A stretch of DNA of 64,000 nt from Forficula auricularia (lineage: Eukaryota > Arthropoda > Insecta > Dermaptera > Forficulidae): NCBI GenBank assembly GCA_024734495.1, contig JALMQS010000816.1:5481171-5545170 (forward strand). The letters are read 5' to 3'. Below, in pieces: positions 1 through 11,859 of the stretch (position 1 is its first letter; every line of letters starts with the position of its first letter). Position numbers and translations under genes: made by a program. The notes under the pieces are model-generated. The model made no database searches. It was not told where the DNA came from and was given only the letters and a program-made list of their open reading frames with translations.

Positions 1-80
1 CTTATGAAGTCTTACACATGTGGAAGGGGGGGGAGTTTAACTAGCCACAAAAACCCTTACGTAATTTATGAATGGCCCCT
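1..80. mobile_element. Right end of a MITE cut by the window edge
   Basis: The segment ends in CGTAATTTATGAATGGCCCC, which matches the right terminal inverted repeat of the complete element at 30391-30666. A G-run precedes it. The left end lies outside the window. No coding potential is visible. Confidence 0.5.
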
Positions 81-580
81 TATCGTGGGTATCAAAATTC
101 TAAAACACAGAAAAAAAATCATGATTGAAAATGATTCTGCTTCACGTTTCAAAAATTTTTAAACACAAAGAGAGAAAAAAATTGAGTGAATTCAATACTT
201 GGACCACCCGGCGGGAAGGCTTTGTTGAGCCGTACTTAGTGATTTTAACTAGCTTTTTAATTTCATTTATTGTGATTCAAGTTTATTCTTTTTTTTATTA
301 AAATTTATTTTGAAATTTAAGAATCATAATGAACATTTTTCAAGGAAGTAATCATTTAGAAAGGTTGAATTACTAATTCTTATTATATTTGGATCCTTGA
401 ATCCAGTCTGCCTATAATTTTTCTAACCTCTTAAAATGAAATAAGTCCTTTAATGTATATTTTTACAAAGTCCATGAGTTGTCATATTTCATTATGTGAA
501 CAGAATCAAGGTGTTTGTCAACTAATTGTCGTTGAATTGGTATCTGAGCACAGGAAGCTCCTGCGCAAATTGAAATTGAA
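81..580. other. Unique AT-rich DNA, nothing recognised
   Basis: AT-rich sequence with short homopolymers. I see no inverted repeat, no convincing open frame and no RNA-gene promoter boxes. Confidence 0.5.
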
Positions 581-840
581 TTGGTGCGGCCCCTGTGGCC
601 CCTATGGCCCCTAGCGAGCCTAACGGGAACGGCCCCAGGCTGGAGCCGGACCAACTCAGGCCACGCCGGCTCAATTAGCTCTGATTACACTCTTTTTATC
701 GGCCTAATGATAATCTCGATGATTCCCACACGGTGGAGAGACTTCTCTTCGTCTCCTTCTTGGAGGCCATTAGCGGACCGCGGTTTATACCTACCAATCA
801 AAGAGCCAGCGAGTGCGCTAGTAATTAGATTATAAACATA
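581..840. other. GC-rich island in AT-rich surroundings
   Basis: The base composition changes sharply here. The block starts with a triplicated GGCCCCT-type motif and stays balanced to about 830. Open frames exist on both strands (581-835 plus, 463-654 minus), but neither resembles a known protein and no splice context supports them. It could be a conserved regulatory element or an old exon. Confidence 0.3.
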
Positions 841-1350
841 AAACTAATGAAACATTGAATGAAAGGGGATTATCCCGGGATTGGATCACATCGCGTGAAA
901 GGCGAAACATAAACAAGTTATAATTCCATGTGTTTACCATTTAGATTTGGCTCACTTTCAAACCTATAATGGACCAGAACCAAAACCTTATCGTGTAAAT
1001 TGATTTGATTTTAAGTGTTTCTGGTTTGTTGCTTGATGCTTTTTTTTATTTCATTAATTTTTATTAATAACATTGGATTTTTAATTTTCATTTAAATGTT
1101 TTAAAAAATATACCTCTACTTCATTAAAAATATTATTACCACAATTAAAAGGAATAGTAAAACTTTTTATATCACACTCGAGGCTATTGGATTAAAATTA
1201 TATAATTATATAAATTAAAAACTTGTTAACATCGAACATTAATAAAGTAAATTTTAATAAAATGTAATTAAGTGATGTTTTTTATAGGAAATTATAATCG
1301 TAATAACTTTGTTTACTGAGTTGTCAATAAATGGTAGATTCATGATAATA

Positions 1351-1762
1351 TATATGTTGTAGTAAAACCCCGTTTTTTAGAAGTACGCGTTCTTACTAGT
1401 TAAAACGCGTTTCACTGAATACCTATGTGGCAACTAGAGTTTACTGATGTTAGTTGAGCTTGGTTCAAAGGTCTAGAATCTTCACTTTTGACCTCCCGCC
1501 TCATTTTTGGTGTTTATTTTCAAAAAATTTTAAACGAAAATGTCAAAAATTGCTCTACAACTTAGCTTCTCATTTTTGACATTTTCGTTTAAAAATTTTT
1601 GAAAATGAACACACAAAATGAGGCGGAAGGTCAAAAATGAAGATTCAAGACCTTTGAACAAACATGAGTTAACTCTAGTTGCCACAAAGGTATTCAGTGA
1701 ACGCGTTTTAACTAGTAAGAACCCGTTCTTACTAAAAACGGGTTTTTTTACTGCAACATATA
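1351..1762. mobile_element. Foldback MITE, family A, copy 1
   Basis: Almost the whole 412 bp is an inverted repeat centred near 1557. The outer ends read TATATGTTGTAG and CTGCAACATATA, and both arms contain GCGTTTTAACTAGTAAGAAC-like sequence. A second copy is at 13490-13904. The 108-codon open frame at 1618-1944 runs through the right arm into flanking DNA and is a by-product of the palindrome. Confidence 0.8.
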
Positions 1763-1817
1763 CACATTTAACTTTCGACAATAAAAAAAGCTTAAATCAC
1801 GGGTGGCAGATTGTTTA

Positions 1818-2196
1818 TTCTTATATGCAAAACTTATTTGAAATAGCAAAAGACTTCGATTATGTAATTTATACAACTTATCCCTTAACTTGGGCACACT
1901 ACTTATATTCATCTATAGAAACAAACATTAAAATAGATAATTAAGAGTAATTTTTAAAATTATTAAAATTAAAAGAATTTGATTTTAGGAATTTTTCCTG
2001 ACTCCACATAAAAAACCGTATATACCTACCTACACGTAGCAAAAAAATAAATTTTGAGGAAGGATAGCTCTTATATTATATATTTTTTAATGACTACCTT
2101 CCTAAAAACAAATTTTTCTCAATTTGATAACAAGGGGAGATTGAAAAATATTTCCAGATACTTTGGAAAGCTAAATATTATCTGCGTGTATAATGT
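1818..2196 (+). repeat. Direct repeat pair, copy 1
   Basis: About 380 bp matching 3048-3416 in the same orientation. Shared landmarks are CAAAACTTATTTGAAATAGC, CCTGACTCCACATAAAAAAC, TTTTGAGGAAGGATAGCTCT and the end ATCTGCGTGTATA. The copies differ by small indels. No TG..CA ends or primer-binding site suggest an LTR, so a dispersed repeat or segmental duplication fits better. Confidence 0.75.
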
Positions 2197-2215
2197 ATAG
2201 AACCTGGAGCCACCG

Positions 2216-2370
2216 AGTGATGCACGGTAACCCCTGACCCCCCTACAGAACCACACACCGCACCACCACCACTGCACACCCACCCCACCCCAACCGCTCC
2301 TCCCTACCCCGGATCCTCCACAATTGCACCCCACCTCCTGCACCTCCCACATCCACCCCACCCCGCACCC
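2216..2370. repeat. C-rich minisatellite-like tract
   Basis: Strongly strand-asymmetric run of CCACCCC, CACCACCAC and CCCACCTCC words (G-rich on the minus strand). It resembles in inverted orientation the G-rich block inside the Helitron at 38593-39763, so it may be a decayed Helitron interior. Confidence 0.45.
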
Positions 2371-2814
2371 AGTTTTTGCATTTCTAGCTTTCTAATGGTC
2401 TACATATTATGTGTATATTTGTTTACTCGTACACCAATTTTCCCACATTCGTTCATATTGATAACCATTATAAATAAAGTAAAAAATAAATAGGAAATAA
2501 TAATAAAAAAATAATCATATAGGATCTGAAATAAAAACATAAAATTAAATAAGATTTGTTTCCAAGTTATATAAAAAAAGCCACTTCAACCAATTTATTT
2601 GTAAGCACACCTGTAATGTTATGATTTATACACCTGTTAATAAAAAACAAACAAAAAATTCCTAATTTTAATATAATATATTATTATTTGCTATAACCTA
2701 TTAGTGGGTTTTAAAATTAAAAAAACCAATTAAAAATAAAAGATAATTGAAAAAAATGTAAACAAACATTTTTATTGAGATTTTAATCTATCAATAATTA
2801 CTTTAATTAAGAAA

Positions 2815-2995
2815 AGATACATTAAGATTAAATTTGTCGAGGTCCAGACCTAGCCCGATCGCTTTCTCATCCTCAAAACTTGTTAATCGAATTTGTTTCA
2901 TCAAAATCGGTAGAGCCGTTTTCAAAATAGAACTAAGATACAAATATATATATATAAATAAATATATATACAAACAAATATATATATAAAACAAT
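2815..2995 (+). mobile_element. Possible RTE-type LINE tail with (TA)n
   Basis: The phrase CATCAAAATCGGTAGAGCCG followed by a TA-rich microsatellite at about 2943-2990 resembles 3' ends of RTE-like retrotransposons in arthropods, where an 'aaatcggt..agccg' block precedes a short tandem repeat. No reverse transcriptase remains and no target-site duplication was found. Confidence 0.3.
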
Positions 2996-3047
2996 TTTTG
3001 CTCGTTTAATAAAAGTAGATTCTTCACGTTGACTTTTTTATTCTTAT

Positions 3048-3416
3048 AGACAAAACTTATTTGAAATAGCAAAAGATTTCGATAAGTATCTAAATTTATA
3101 TACAACCTATGCCTTAACTTGGGCTTAATACATATATCCTTAAATAAATAATTAAGAGTAATTTTTAAAATTTATAAAATTAAAAGAATTTGATTTTAGA
3201 AATTTTTTCCTGACTCCACATAAAAAACCTTTGATAGGTATTAATATATACCTATAGACTTAGAGTATAGCAAAAAAATAAATTTTGAGGAAGGATAGCT
3301 CTTATAATTTTTTAATGGGTGCCTTTCTAAATACAAATTTTTCTCAATTTGATAACAAGAGCAGATTGAAAATGATTTTCAGATACTTTGGAACGCAAAA
3401 TACCATCTGCGTGTAT
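3048..3416 (+). repeat. Direct repeat pair, copy 2
   Basis: Second copy of the repeat at 1818-2196, about 1.23 kb downstream. It has a small insertion around 3231-3265 relative to copy 1. Confidence 0.75.
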
Positions 3417-4060
3417 ATTTTTCACGTTGATCAACGGGGCAACGGAAACTTTTAATTCACTAAGTAAAAAACAAAAAATAATAATAATAAGATTCATATT
3501 TTTATGGGAATTTTTTTCTACGTATATCTATTTATTAAATTTTTTTCTAGTGATAGTGAGAGTTTCTTCCAAACGACATACTCAACAGGTCTACACTAGT
3601 CACCTTTCTCTGTATCTGGGTAACCTCAACAGGTGCTCAGACGAATGAGATTCTAAAACCTTCTTTATTTTCTTCCTCGTTTGCTTAGGTCAATAACCTA
3701 TTGTTTTTCGATACGGTTTCAGGTCATTCTTTGAGTGATATTCTTGGGTAGATTGTTCCTTATTATTATGGGATGTTTGTTATTTCTGACGATTTTCCTT
3801 ATCATAGAGACGCAAATTCTTCCCATTGTTTTCGTCTCTCCCTCGTCCAAGTATGTTACAGGTATCTCAAATACCCTTGCTTGTACCTGTGATTTTCTGA
3901 AGATTTTTATTTCACATGTTCGCATTAATCTTTTGGTCTTATGTCAATTCTCTCATCACAAGTCATTTCACATGTCTTGTATATTTTTTTATTTTATTAT
4001 GTACAAGACTAAATCTACAAAACTAAATTTTCAAGACATGTAACTAAACAATATAATAAT
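3417..4060. other. AT-rich unique DNA with hydrophobic open frame
   Basis: An open frame at 3735-4043 (plus) encodes a run rich in I, L and F near its start, and an overlapping frame exists on the minus strand. Neither matches a family I know, and T-rich DNA produces such frames by chance. A short inverted repeat (ACATGTCTTG and CAAGACATGT) spans about 3970-4041. Confidence 0.3.
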
Positions 4061-4235
4061 CGAAAAGTTTTTGTTTTGCCGAGAGTAGCAGAGTTGTTGA
4101 TTCACAAAGAGAAACAAAGAGGTTGTCCTCTGCTCGATGCAAATAAACATACACACATATATATCGAGATGATATATATGTGTGTATGTTTATTTGCATC
4201 AAGCAGAGGACAACCTCTTTGTTTCCTTTGTGAAT
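4061..4235. mobile_element. Foldback MITE, family B, truncated copy
   Basis: Left arm 4061-4164 and right arm 4171-4235 are complementary around a short ATCGAGAT-type centre. The arms contain GAGGTTGTCCTCTGCT and AACATACACACATATATATC. The outer part (GTTTTTGTTTTGCCGAGAG) survives only on the left. The longer relative is at 19167-19464. Confidence 0.75.
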
Positions 4236-4619
4236 ATAATAATCTACAATTGTAATAAATTTCAAATTGTTGCTAGTTGGGCTTGTTAAACAATTGTTAA
4301 TTTGATACGATATTGAGGATTTGATAATGTGAAAGATTTTTACAGATAATTAAATGATATCTATTTATTTTTGTTATTAATTTCTCATAAAAAAATTAAG
4401 GGGCTAAAAAATTAAAGTTTGCACAGATCTCATGAAAAGCTAGTATGACACTTTCATATTTAGTTTTCAAAGGCCGATTCATAATGATTCATGGATTGGA
4501 TAAAACATGAAAGCAAACCAGATTTCTTTAAAATATAAAGAGAAAATCCTTTTCATTCAAAAAGGCTATTTGTGAGCCTCGAATTTTGGAATCATGGTAG
4601 GTAATAAAAGGGTCTAAGT

Positions 4620-5131
4620 CAGGGATGTCCAACCCGCGGGCCGCATGCGGCCCAGCACTGCAATGAATGCGGCCCAACATAAATTTATAAACTTCCTTAA
4701 AACATTGAGATTTATATGTAGTTCCTGGAAAAGATATAACAATTTGGCCTGATAATTTTGTTTCTCTAAAATAAGAAATCTATACCGAAAAGTTTTCGAA
4801 AAATCGTGCTAATTTTAAATTTGGAATTTGGACTAAAATTCAAGATTTCTGTTAAAATCACAATCATCTATTTTTGACTCCATTTGCACTATATATAAAT
4901 TTTTTACCTACAAACTTTCTGACACATATAATCTTCAAACCTTTAAAACTTCAACAGATACGCCCTCCACCCTTTCTCTTCCTCCTTTTCTTTGGTAATG
5001 CAGGGATCTTTCGAGATGCATAGGGCCCGCATCTTCTTGCATTCGAGAGCATAAAAAATATATATATGCGGCCCGAAATATTTTTTTTCTTCAAATGTGG
5101 CCCGGGTAAGCTAAAACGTTGGACGCCCCTG
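4620..5131. mobile_element. Non-autonomous hAT element, 512 bp, with 8-bp TSD
   Basis: Ends read CAGGGATGTCCAAC and GTTGGACGCCCCTG, which are inverted repeats with one mismatch. The element is flanked by the perfect 8-bp duplication GTCTAAGT at 4612-4619 and 5132-5139. CAGRG-type ends with an 8-bp duplication are hallmarks of hAT transposons. No transposase frame remains. Near the right end (about 4985-5060, minus) it contains the 80-bp module also found at 41858-41943 and 57350-57448. Confidence 0.9.
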
Positions 5132-5463
5132 GTCTAAGTAATACCTAACATTTGCCGGCTTGTTTAATTATTAGAATTGGAATTAGAATATTTATTTTTT
5201 CATTCATAAAAAAGTGTGTATTGTATGAAAAAATAAGTCTTATTGTACAATTAAAAGAAAAACGCATTCAAATTTAAAAAATAATCAACCAACGCAACAC
5301 CCCTCATTAAGTAGAATTATCTTTTGAAAATTGTGTTTAGGGTCTAAAGCAGATTCATTTATGAATAACAAATTCTACTGAAAATGGTATGTAAGCTATA
5401 AATGAAATATTAACCCAAGAAGAAAAATTCAACAATAATATTATATCACTTCATACGATAAAG

Positions 5464-5679
5464 TAGGGGTCCCAAATTTTTTAGAGATAGAGCCACACAT
5501 GTGAACATTGAAAACGGATATAACATATTTAAGGTAAATTATATTAATAATACTCTATAAAATGGCATTAATATTTAATAGGGTGGATATTTGTGGATTA
5601 ATTCTGTAGTAGCCGCGGGCTGGATGGAAAAGTTTCAAAGCCCTGATTTGGTCCGCGGGCAGAAGTTTGGGGACCTCTG
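5464..5679. mobile_element. Short hAT-type element, 216 bp
   Basis: Ends TAGGGGTCCCAAA and TTTGGGGACCTCTG are inverted repeats with few mismatches. Flanks CGATAAAG (5456-5463) and GGATAAGG (5680-5687) match at 6 of 8 positions, a degraded 8-bp duplication. An internal CCGCGGGC pair lies near the right end. Confidence 0.7.
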
Positions 5680-5689
5680 GGATAAGGCA

Positions 5690-8470
5690 TTGAACACACA
5701 AGCAGAAATAATAATAATTTAATTTTTTACAAAACATCAGCGGGTACGTATGATTATTACAGAATATCATTTTTAACATCTTCCACGAATATAATAAATA
5801 TATGTATTGAAAAAGTATAAAAATTTAGGGAACTATTTTAATAAACCTTGAGCCTGCTTTTCCCAAATTATACTTTAAAAATTCCTGCTTTCTTTTTGAT
5901 GATAAATATTAAATTTAATATCAGATCAAAAGCAATAGAATTAGAAAAGCGACTGAATTACGCGATTAATCAACCGGAAAAATGATAAATTATATATCAG
6001 AACCAATCAAACCAATTTAGAGATAATGGCATAGAGATGGGAAGAAGTATCTTCTTCTTTCATGTCGGCGAAAGATTCGGATCGAATCACGGATTGGGAA
6101 AAATTGAAGACAAATAACCAATTTTATGAGACTAGCTTTTACATATAAGCAATTTATTGCGAAAAAAAACTAAAAAATTAAAAATGATTTAATTAATAAT
6201 ATTAATCCTTGAATAATTAAAACATGATCATGCGAAAGATTTTAAATTATTTTTCTCTTATATATTTAGAAATTTCTTTTTATATTTTCTCTGTATATTT
6301 CAATTTAGACCTTCCGAGATTTGAAATTTAAGTGGCTATATGTCATCAGTCCTATGATTTAAGTTAATTAATTACTCGCTTCCAAATATTATTAACTCAA
6401 AAGCATCAAATACACCAAGAGCAATTCAACTTTAAAACAATTTTGTATTGGTATTTAAGTTAATTAAGATGAAATGTCATTAAAAGGTCCTTATAACATA
6501 ACAAATAAAATACGATACAAAAAATGTTAATTTGACGTCCACCTACACAGTCATTTTAAACTGAATTAAATTCAAAAATTAAACTAATATGCTTAATTAG
6601 ATATTTATTACAGGGATATCTCACAGCCCATAATAAAAAAAAATGGGTTCTTCATTTCAAGTTTGTACTAAACCCTAAAAAGAATTATTTTGAAGACAAA
6701 ACGTTTACTATCAAATTAGTACTTAACCCCCCCTCCCAGATCTCATTAGAATTATCTCGGGTTTAATTTTTTCTCTAATAGAATAAAATGTTTTTTGATT
6801 ACTTTGACTATTTTCATTTAAACATTTTAAATTAGAATATTCAGTTTATTTATTTACTTACTTTGACTAGAATTGTATCATCATCTTAATAGAATCAGTC
6901 CTAAGTCTAGGTAGATGCAAACCACTCGCACCATTTGAATCTATCCTATACCGATTCTTTCACTTTTTACAATTCCCTATTCCCATATCCATGAGAAATT
7001 ATCTCAGGAAAATATTATAATCTAGAAGATATAATTATTTTTCTACTTCCTATCTTTGGGCTGGCTTAGCGAAGTATCGAATTCACTGAACGACGGTCAT
7101 TTAGCTATAATTATTATAATTAGGTATGCAACCTTCGGAATGCGAGTACAACTCGCACATGTCTAGCTTATTCAAAATATTCCTGAGCAACACCCGGGTC
7201 TCATCGTGTGCCTTTTCATTTAAACTTTTTCTTTCTCCATACTGTTTCAGAAAGTTATCTTTTCTCTAATACTTATTTATGATTCTATCTACTTGTTCAT
7301 TAAATCTTCTTCATTTACAACTATCAAAATATTTAACGTTAGAATTTAAATAATTTATTTTACTATTTTTCCAAAATTTTAAATTTGCAAGAAAAATAGA
7401 AAAAATGGTGGAGACTTGAACGATGGCTTGGAAATATTTTTAGTCTTAACAAATCGTTAGGGTACTTAAATTAAACATTTTTTCAAAATTTAATTCAAAA
7501 AAATAATAAAATATAAAATAGAATTACATTTATATGTTTTCGTCCTCATTGGATATAAGCAGAAATTAATGACAGTTGTCAAATCCTTTATTCTCTATCA
7601 ATTCTCAACCTTTAAGAGGTCATTAAAATGATTAAGATGTTGATTTAGTAGCAGAATTTTATCTAGTGATATTTATTAAATAATGTAATTTTCCTCTGGA
7701 AGCCTACATTTTGTAGTTCAGCCATTGTTTGAATTTTTTCTGTTAGACTGCCAGGCTCCTCTCTTTTATCTTTTCAATTGGTCAGTTATGTTCTTTCCGA
7801 CATCAGGCTATTGGAATCTCGTGGTCTAAATCCCTTTTCTTTCGCATTCATCTATATTCTTTTGTTGTAGGACAGGCTAGTAAGCCACCTATGTTCACAC
7901 TCTTATTTTTTATGGTATTGCAAAAATGTGGTTGATTGAAAATATTTTCTCATTCTCCAGTGATTGTTGAATCAAATATTTAAATAAATCTCAAACTGTA
8001 ATTAAATTTTACTTTTGGTCTTAATGATTAAATAACCTTTGAGTAAAATCACAATTTTTAGATATACCTATTTTAAAAAGTTTATAACACAATAAGTAAA
8101 GACAAGGCAAGAGTTTTATAACTTATTCTTAACCACATATCACAGTCGAAACATGTGCACAAGCACAGAAGCTAGGACGAAGCGAGGTTGTGAAATGTTG
8201 ATTTAATATAAACTATTGCTATACCTATATGTATTTTTTATTTTATTATGTATAACTTTTTCAAATAAAATAATAAAAAATAAAAATACAGGGTCAAAAA
8301 ATAATATTTATTCGAAAGCCCATAAAAAGCAGCTACCACCCCAATGACTGGTTCAGAACTGCCCATGTACTTGAAGAGCTCAACTTGATCTCTTCTCTCT
8401 TTTAAAATACAATTCCCTTTCCTTTGAACAAATCTGAAAGACAGTTGAAAATGAAATTTCTTTAATTTCG
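5690..8470. other. 2.8 kb of AT-rich unique DNA, nothing recognised
   Basis: No open frame longer than about 60 codons, no foldback and no tandem array seen. Homopolymer runs and AT-rich words dominate. It could be intronic or intergenic. Confidence 0.5.
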
Positions 8471-8479
8471 AGTCTCATT

Positions 8480-8775
8480 TCCTCGGCGCCGTGATTCACC
8501 GGGACCTTTGAAACACGTACGGTTGTTTGCTCATGAGCTTCGGATGTATTGGTTGAGAGTTCTTAAGAGACTAACTCTTCTACTTAATCATGCACTTCGT
8601 ATTCTGAAGGGAAGCTTCTGCTCGTTTCCGTTCCATCCGGCGATTTATTTGTCCAAGGGGGCCCTGGGCCATCAGGGGCCTCTTCTCCGGATACGGGGGC
8701 TCCAAACATCCATATCCCATCCCCTCGTCCCAATGCCCTTTCATTGATTCAGAGGAGACGCATAAGAGCACTCGC
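8480..8775. other. Balanced-composition block, possible conserved element
   Basis: Markedly less AT-rich than its surroundings, with words such as CTCGGCGCCGTGATTCACCG and GGGGGCCCTGGGCCATCAGG. Open frames on both strands (8508-8747 plus, 8580-8783 minus) are not recognisable. Lack of repeats suggests retained sequence, either a regulatory element or an untranslated exon. Confidence 0.3.
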
Positions 8776-9284
8776 GCATGCAAATTCGAATAAGAAAGAG
8801 TGTGTCTGAAATCTTAACTTGGCCCTGATATGAAAACATACAAGAAGCAGGAACAACAGGGATCTGATAAATCTTATAAATAGATCATAGTTATATACAA
8901 AAATCTTGCAGATCAGCATTTACTTATATTGGTAATGCTCTTTATCCTTAAATAATATAATAGCTTTTGTTTCTAGCTAAGATAGTCGCAAGTCTTAGTT
9001 TCTTCCTTGAAGTTTCTCCATTCATTTCAAATGGAATGCAAGCAATACTACTGGGGTCGAGAGAAGGATGATTCTTAGAGCTAGGTGCACCACAAGTTAC
9101 TTAATTTTGATTATCCTTCCTGTTCTGATGCTTTCAACGCTCCAAGGAGAGGCCTATATTTATATAATTAACCCAAACTTATTTAGCATGATGAAAGCTC
9201 CAAATCCTGTTGATCTATGAAGTTAAGTAACGTGTGCCGAACATAATTCTTGGGTAGATGATCTTCTAAGAACACTGTGGTTAT

Positions 9285-9854
9285 GGTTTCAAAACGGTAG
9301 TTATGTCTCGTTTTTTTCCGTTTTGCAATTGTGTTGTATTATCGTTAAATTATAGTCGCAAAGATTATAAAGCAACCGTTACAAAAAGGTTGTCGCCAAC
9401 ATTTTTGTCACCGATTTGCAACTGTTTATTTATAATTTTATATTTCTTTGATTTGTTTAATATAATGAATAATTACACAATTCTTTAATAATATACAATA
9501 ATCAACATTATCCGCTTTCCTATATATATAATGTTGATTATTGTATATTATTAAAGAATTGTATAATTATTCATTATATTAATCAAATGAAAGAAATATA
9601 AAATTATAATGAAAGCAAAGATTTAAGTATCTTTTTTAGGTGTCTTTTTTGAAAAAAGATGGAAGGAAATTATTTCAAAATATAAATTCATTTATTAATA
9701 AAATTATAAATAAACAGTTGCAAATCGGTGACAAAAATATTGGCGACAACCTTTTTGTAACGGTTGCTTTATAATCTTTGCGACTATAATTTAACGATAA
9801 TACAACACAGTTGCAAAACGGAAAAAAACGAGACATAACTACCGTTTTGAAACC
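9285..9854. mobile_element. Foldback MITE, family C, 570 bp
   Basis: The left arm runs from GGTTTCAAAACGGTAG to about 9523 and the right arm from about 9528 to CTACCGTTTTGAAACC. Both carry AAAGCAACCGTTACAAAAAG and GCGACTATAATTTAACGATA or its complement. The right arm has about 95 bp extra at roughly 9612-9706, a later insertion or a left-arm deletion. The open frame at 9303-9488 lies in an arm. Confidence 0.85.
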
Positions 9855-10079
9855 GTGATTATATAATGACTATAATTCAACCAATCAAAAAAGTTCCATT
9901 TGGGTTTTATTTTGGTCTCTGTGCTATACGGGTTATGTCTATATTTTCGACTAGCGCTTTTCTCTGGTTTAATACTTTTGTCATTATAAACTTTTATTTA
10001 ATTTGCAAGGTTCATATGATTTTTTTTCTGGTTCCAAATTTTAACTCACTTTGTATTATCCGATCGAGCTGAAATTTTA

Positions 10080-10405
10080 CAAACATATTTAGTTCCCAAG
10101 GCAATATAATGCTGTGATACAAAAATCAACCGCCAAAAATGGAGATGAGAGCAAAAATGCAAATTTTAAGCCTTTAGACCTACCTGAACCAAATTTTCTA
10201 CTCTTAATCTGTGAACTTCTAGAAGAGATGAAATGTAAAAACCAACGACCCAAAATGGGAGAAGTGTCAAAAATAAAAATTCTAAGCTGTTAGACCTAAA
10301 TGAACCAAATGTTGTACACTTACTACATGTGCCTTTAGAAAACTTAAAAGTGAAAACCACCCACCCGAAATGGGTGGGGGGTGAAAATTATAACCCTTTG
10401 AACCT
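10080..10405 (+). repeat. Tandem ~95-bp units of Helitron-interior type
   Basis: Three degenerate units share the pattern 'cccaaaatggg..g.gtcaaaaat.aaaattctaagc...agacctaaatgaacc'. The same pattern occurs at 26510-26720 and inside the Helitron at about 39005-39250. This suggests a decayed Helitron, although no termini are visible nearby. Confidence 0.6.
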
Positions 10406-10424
10406 AAACATATAGTAAAGGGCC

Positions 10425-10630
10425 AAGCTAAAAAGCCGGGTTGTGTTTTTTGCCAATTTAAGCGGAAACTGATCAGGATTTAGTTAATCTGCCCCTCTGG
10501 AATTACGCCCTGCTACGATTCTACCCTAAAGGTGGCCAATCATTGTGCGTGTCGGAGGGCTAAGGACCATTGTCTGCACGCTGGCGGATTCTTTCGAAGT
10601 GACCGATCATATTCCGGCCTATTAAAAAGA
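10425..10630. other. Balanced-composition block, function unknown
   Basis: A non-repetitive segment with more GC than its neighbours, including CTGCCCCTCTGGAATTACGC and TTGTCTGCACGCTGGCGG. No open frame of note. Could be a conserved non-coding element. Confidence 0.25.
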
Positions 10631-10858
10631 GATTTCCATTAATTTAAATTATAGTTTTAAACATATTCTTTCAATAACGTATTCAGAATTTTTCGGTGGG
10701 AGGTAGCTTTTTGTAAATTTCGTATATAGAATAAATATTTTGAAATAATTTATGGATTGTTTTTCGGTATTAAACAAATTCATTTATTTTATAAAACAAT
10801 CTCAAAAACAGGGCCGGATTTAAGCACAGATAACTAAGAATTTAAGATATTGGTTCCG

Positions 10859-10965
10859 ATATGGGTTCCGTAGTCTTTACCTGAGGACCCTTTGAAGTCG
10901 CGCTTGCCGCGAGACCGATTACAATACTTTATCCATGCTTGGCATTGGATAAAGTAAAAATGTAC
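10859..10965 (-). repeat. Fragment of the 42.4-kb dispersed repeat
   Basis: On the minus strand this reads TTTACTTTATCCAATGCCAA, TAAAGTATTGTAATCGGTCT and then CTCAGGTAAAGACTACGGAA, matching the first ~100 bp of the tandem pair at 42401-43512. Confidence 0.75.
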
Positions 10966-11161
10966 AGTAAATTACAATTACAATTTTTTATTTTTATAAT
11001 TGACCAATTGTTCTATTTATTTATATATTTAATTCTTTGTTGTTTACGAAAGAAACCATTTTTCACTTTTTTCAACAATTTACGATCGTAATTTTAATTA
11101 GAAGTATTACTTGGACTTGATCTCTTTTTCTTTCGAACGGTATTAATATGTCATATATAAT

Positions 11162-11340
11162 AAAAAAAATGGATTTAGCAGGTTTACACTCTAAGACGAC
11201 GATATGCGATAAAAAAATGGATTTAGCAGGCTTACACTCTTAGGGCCGGTTGGGAATCCCTCTATTTACCATCTACCCTGTGTTAGTGGTAAAAATCATT
11301 TACTTTGCGACATACAACCGGCCCTAAGGCGACGATATCC
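11162..11340 (+). repeat. Local tandem duplication, one copy interrupted by a MITE
   Basis: Copy A (11162-11208) reads AATGGATTTAGCAGGTTTAC then ACTCTAAGACGACGATATGC without interruption. Copy B starts at 11211 and is split after CACTCTTA by the element at 11243-11324, resuming with TAAGGCGACGATATCC. Copy A is therefore an unoccupied paralogous site. Confidence 0.85.
11243..11324. mobile_element. 82-bp PIF/Harbinger-like MITE
   Basis: Ends GGGCCGGTTG and CAACCGGCCC are perfect inverted repeats. Flanking trinucleotides are TTA and TAA, agreeing with the TWA targets of PIF/Harbinger elements. A longer relative with clear TAA duplication is at 24177-24350. Confidence 0.75.
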
Positions 11341-11859
11341 GTTTTGTATGTTATTTGTTCTATTTTATAATTAGTATATTCTTATAGTAAATAGCACAAC
11401 CAAAATATATTAAAAAGAAAAAAAAATATTTTCTACGTTTTTCATAGATGGAGATCAATTTCAATAATTTTTAAATTCACTTGCAGACCATATGGTTTAT
11501 TGCGGTGAGTCATATGATGAGATACGCTTGATTAGATTCATACGACTTTCATGAAAGCACTAAAGCTGTTTGGCCTGAAACAAAATATAACAACTAGACG
11601 GCTATTATTATTATTATTAAATATTTTATATGAAACGGGTATTAGAATGATCTCGAGAATTTCTCATCATTTTGTTGGGGCATAGCTTCTCTTCTGCTTT
11701 TATATAGTGAAATTACCTTGTAACTTATCGTTTAGTTTTTACACCATATGACTATTTTCATGATGTCAACAAAACAGTTTCAGTGAATAAATTATTAGAA
11801 ATAAATAACACTTAGATGCATTAACGCAAGAACAAGTTCTCTGTTAAATAATAATCGAG

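Noticed and set aside
1618..1944. 108-codon plus-strand frame
   Set aside because: Begins in a foldback MITE arm and continues into a dispersed repeat.
1818..3416. LTR retrotransposon with 380-bp LTRs
   Set aside because: No TG..CA ends, primer-binding site, polypurine tract, coding or target duplication.
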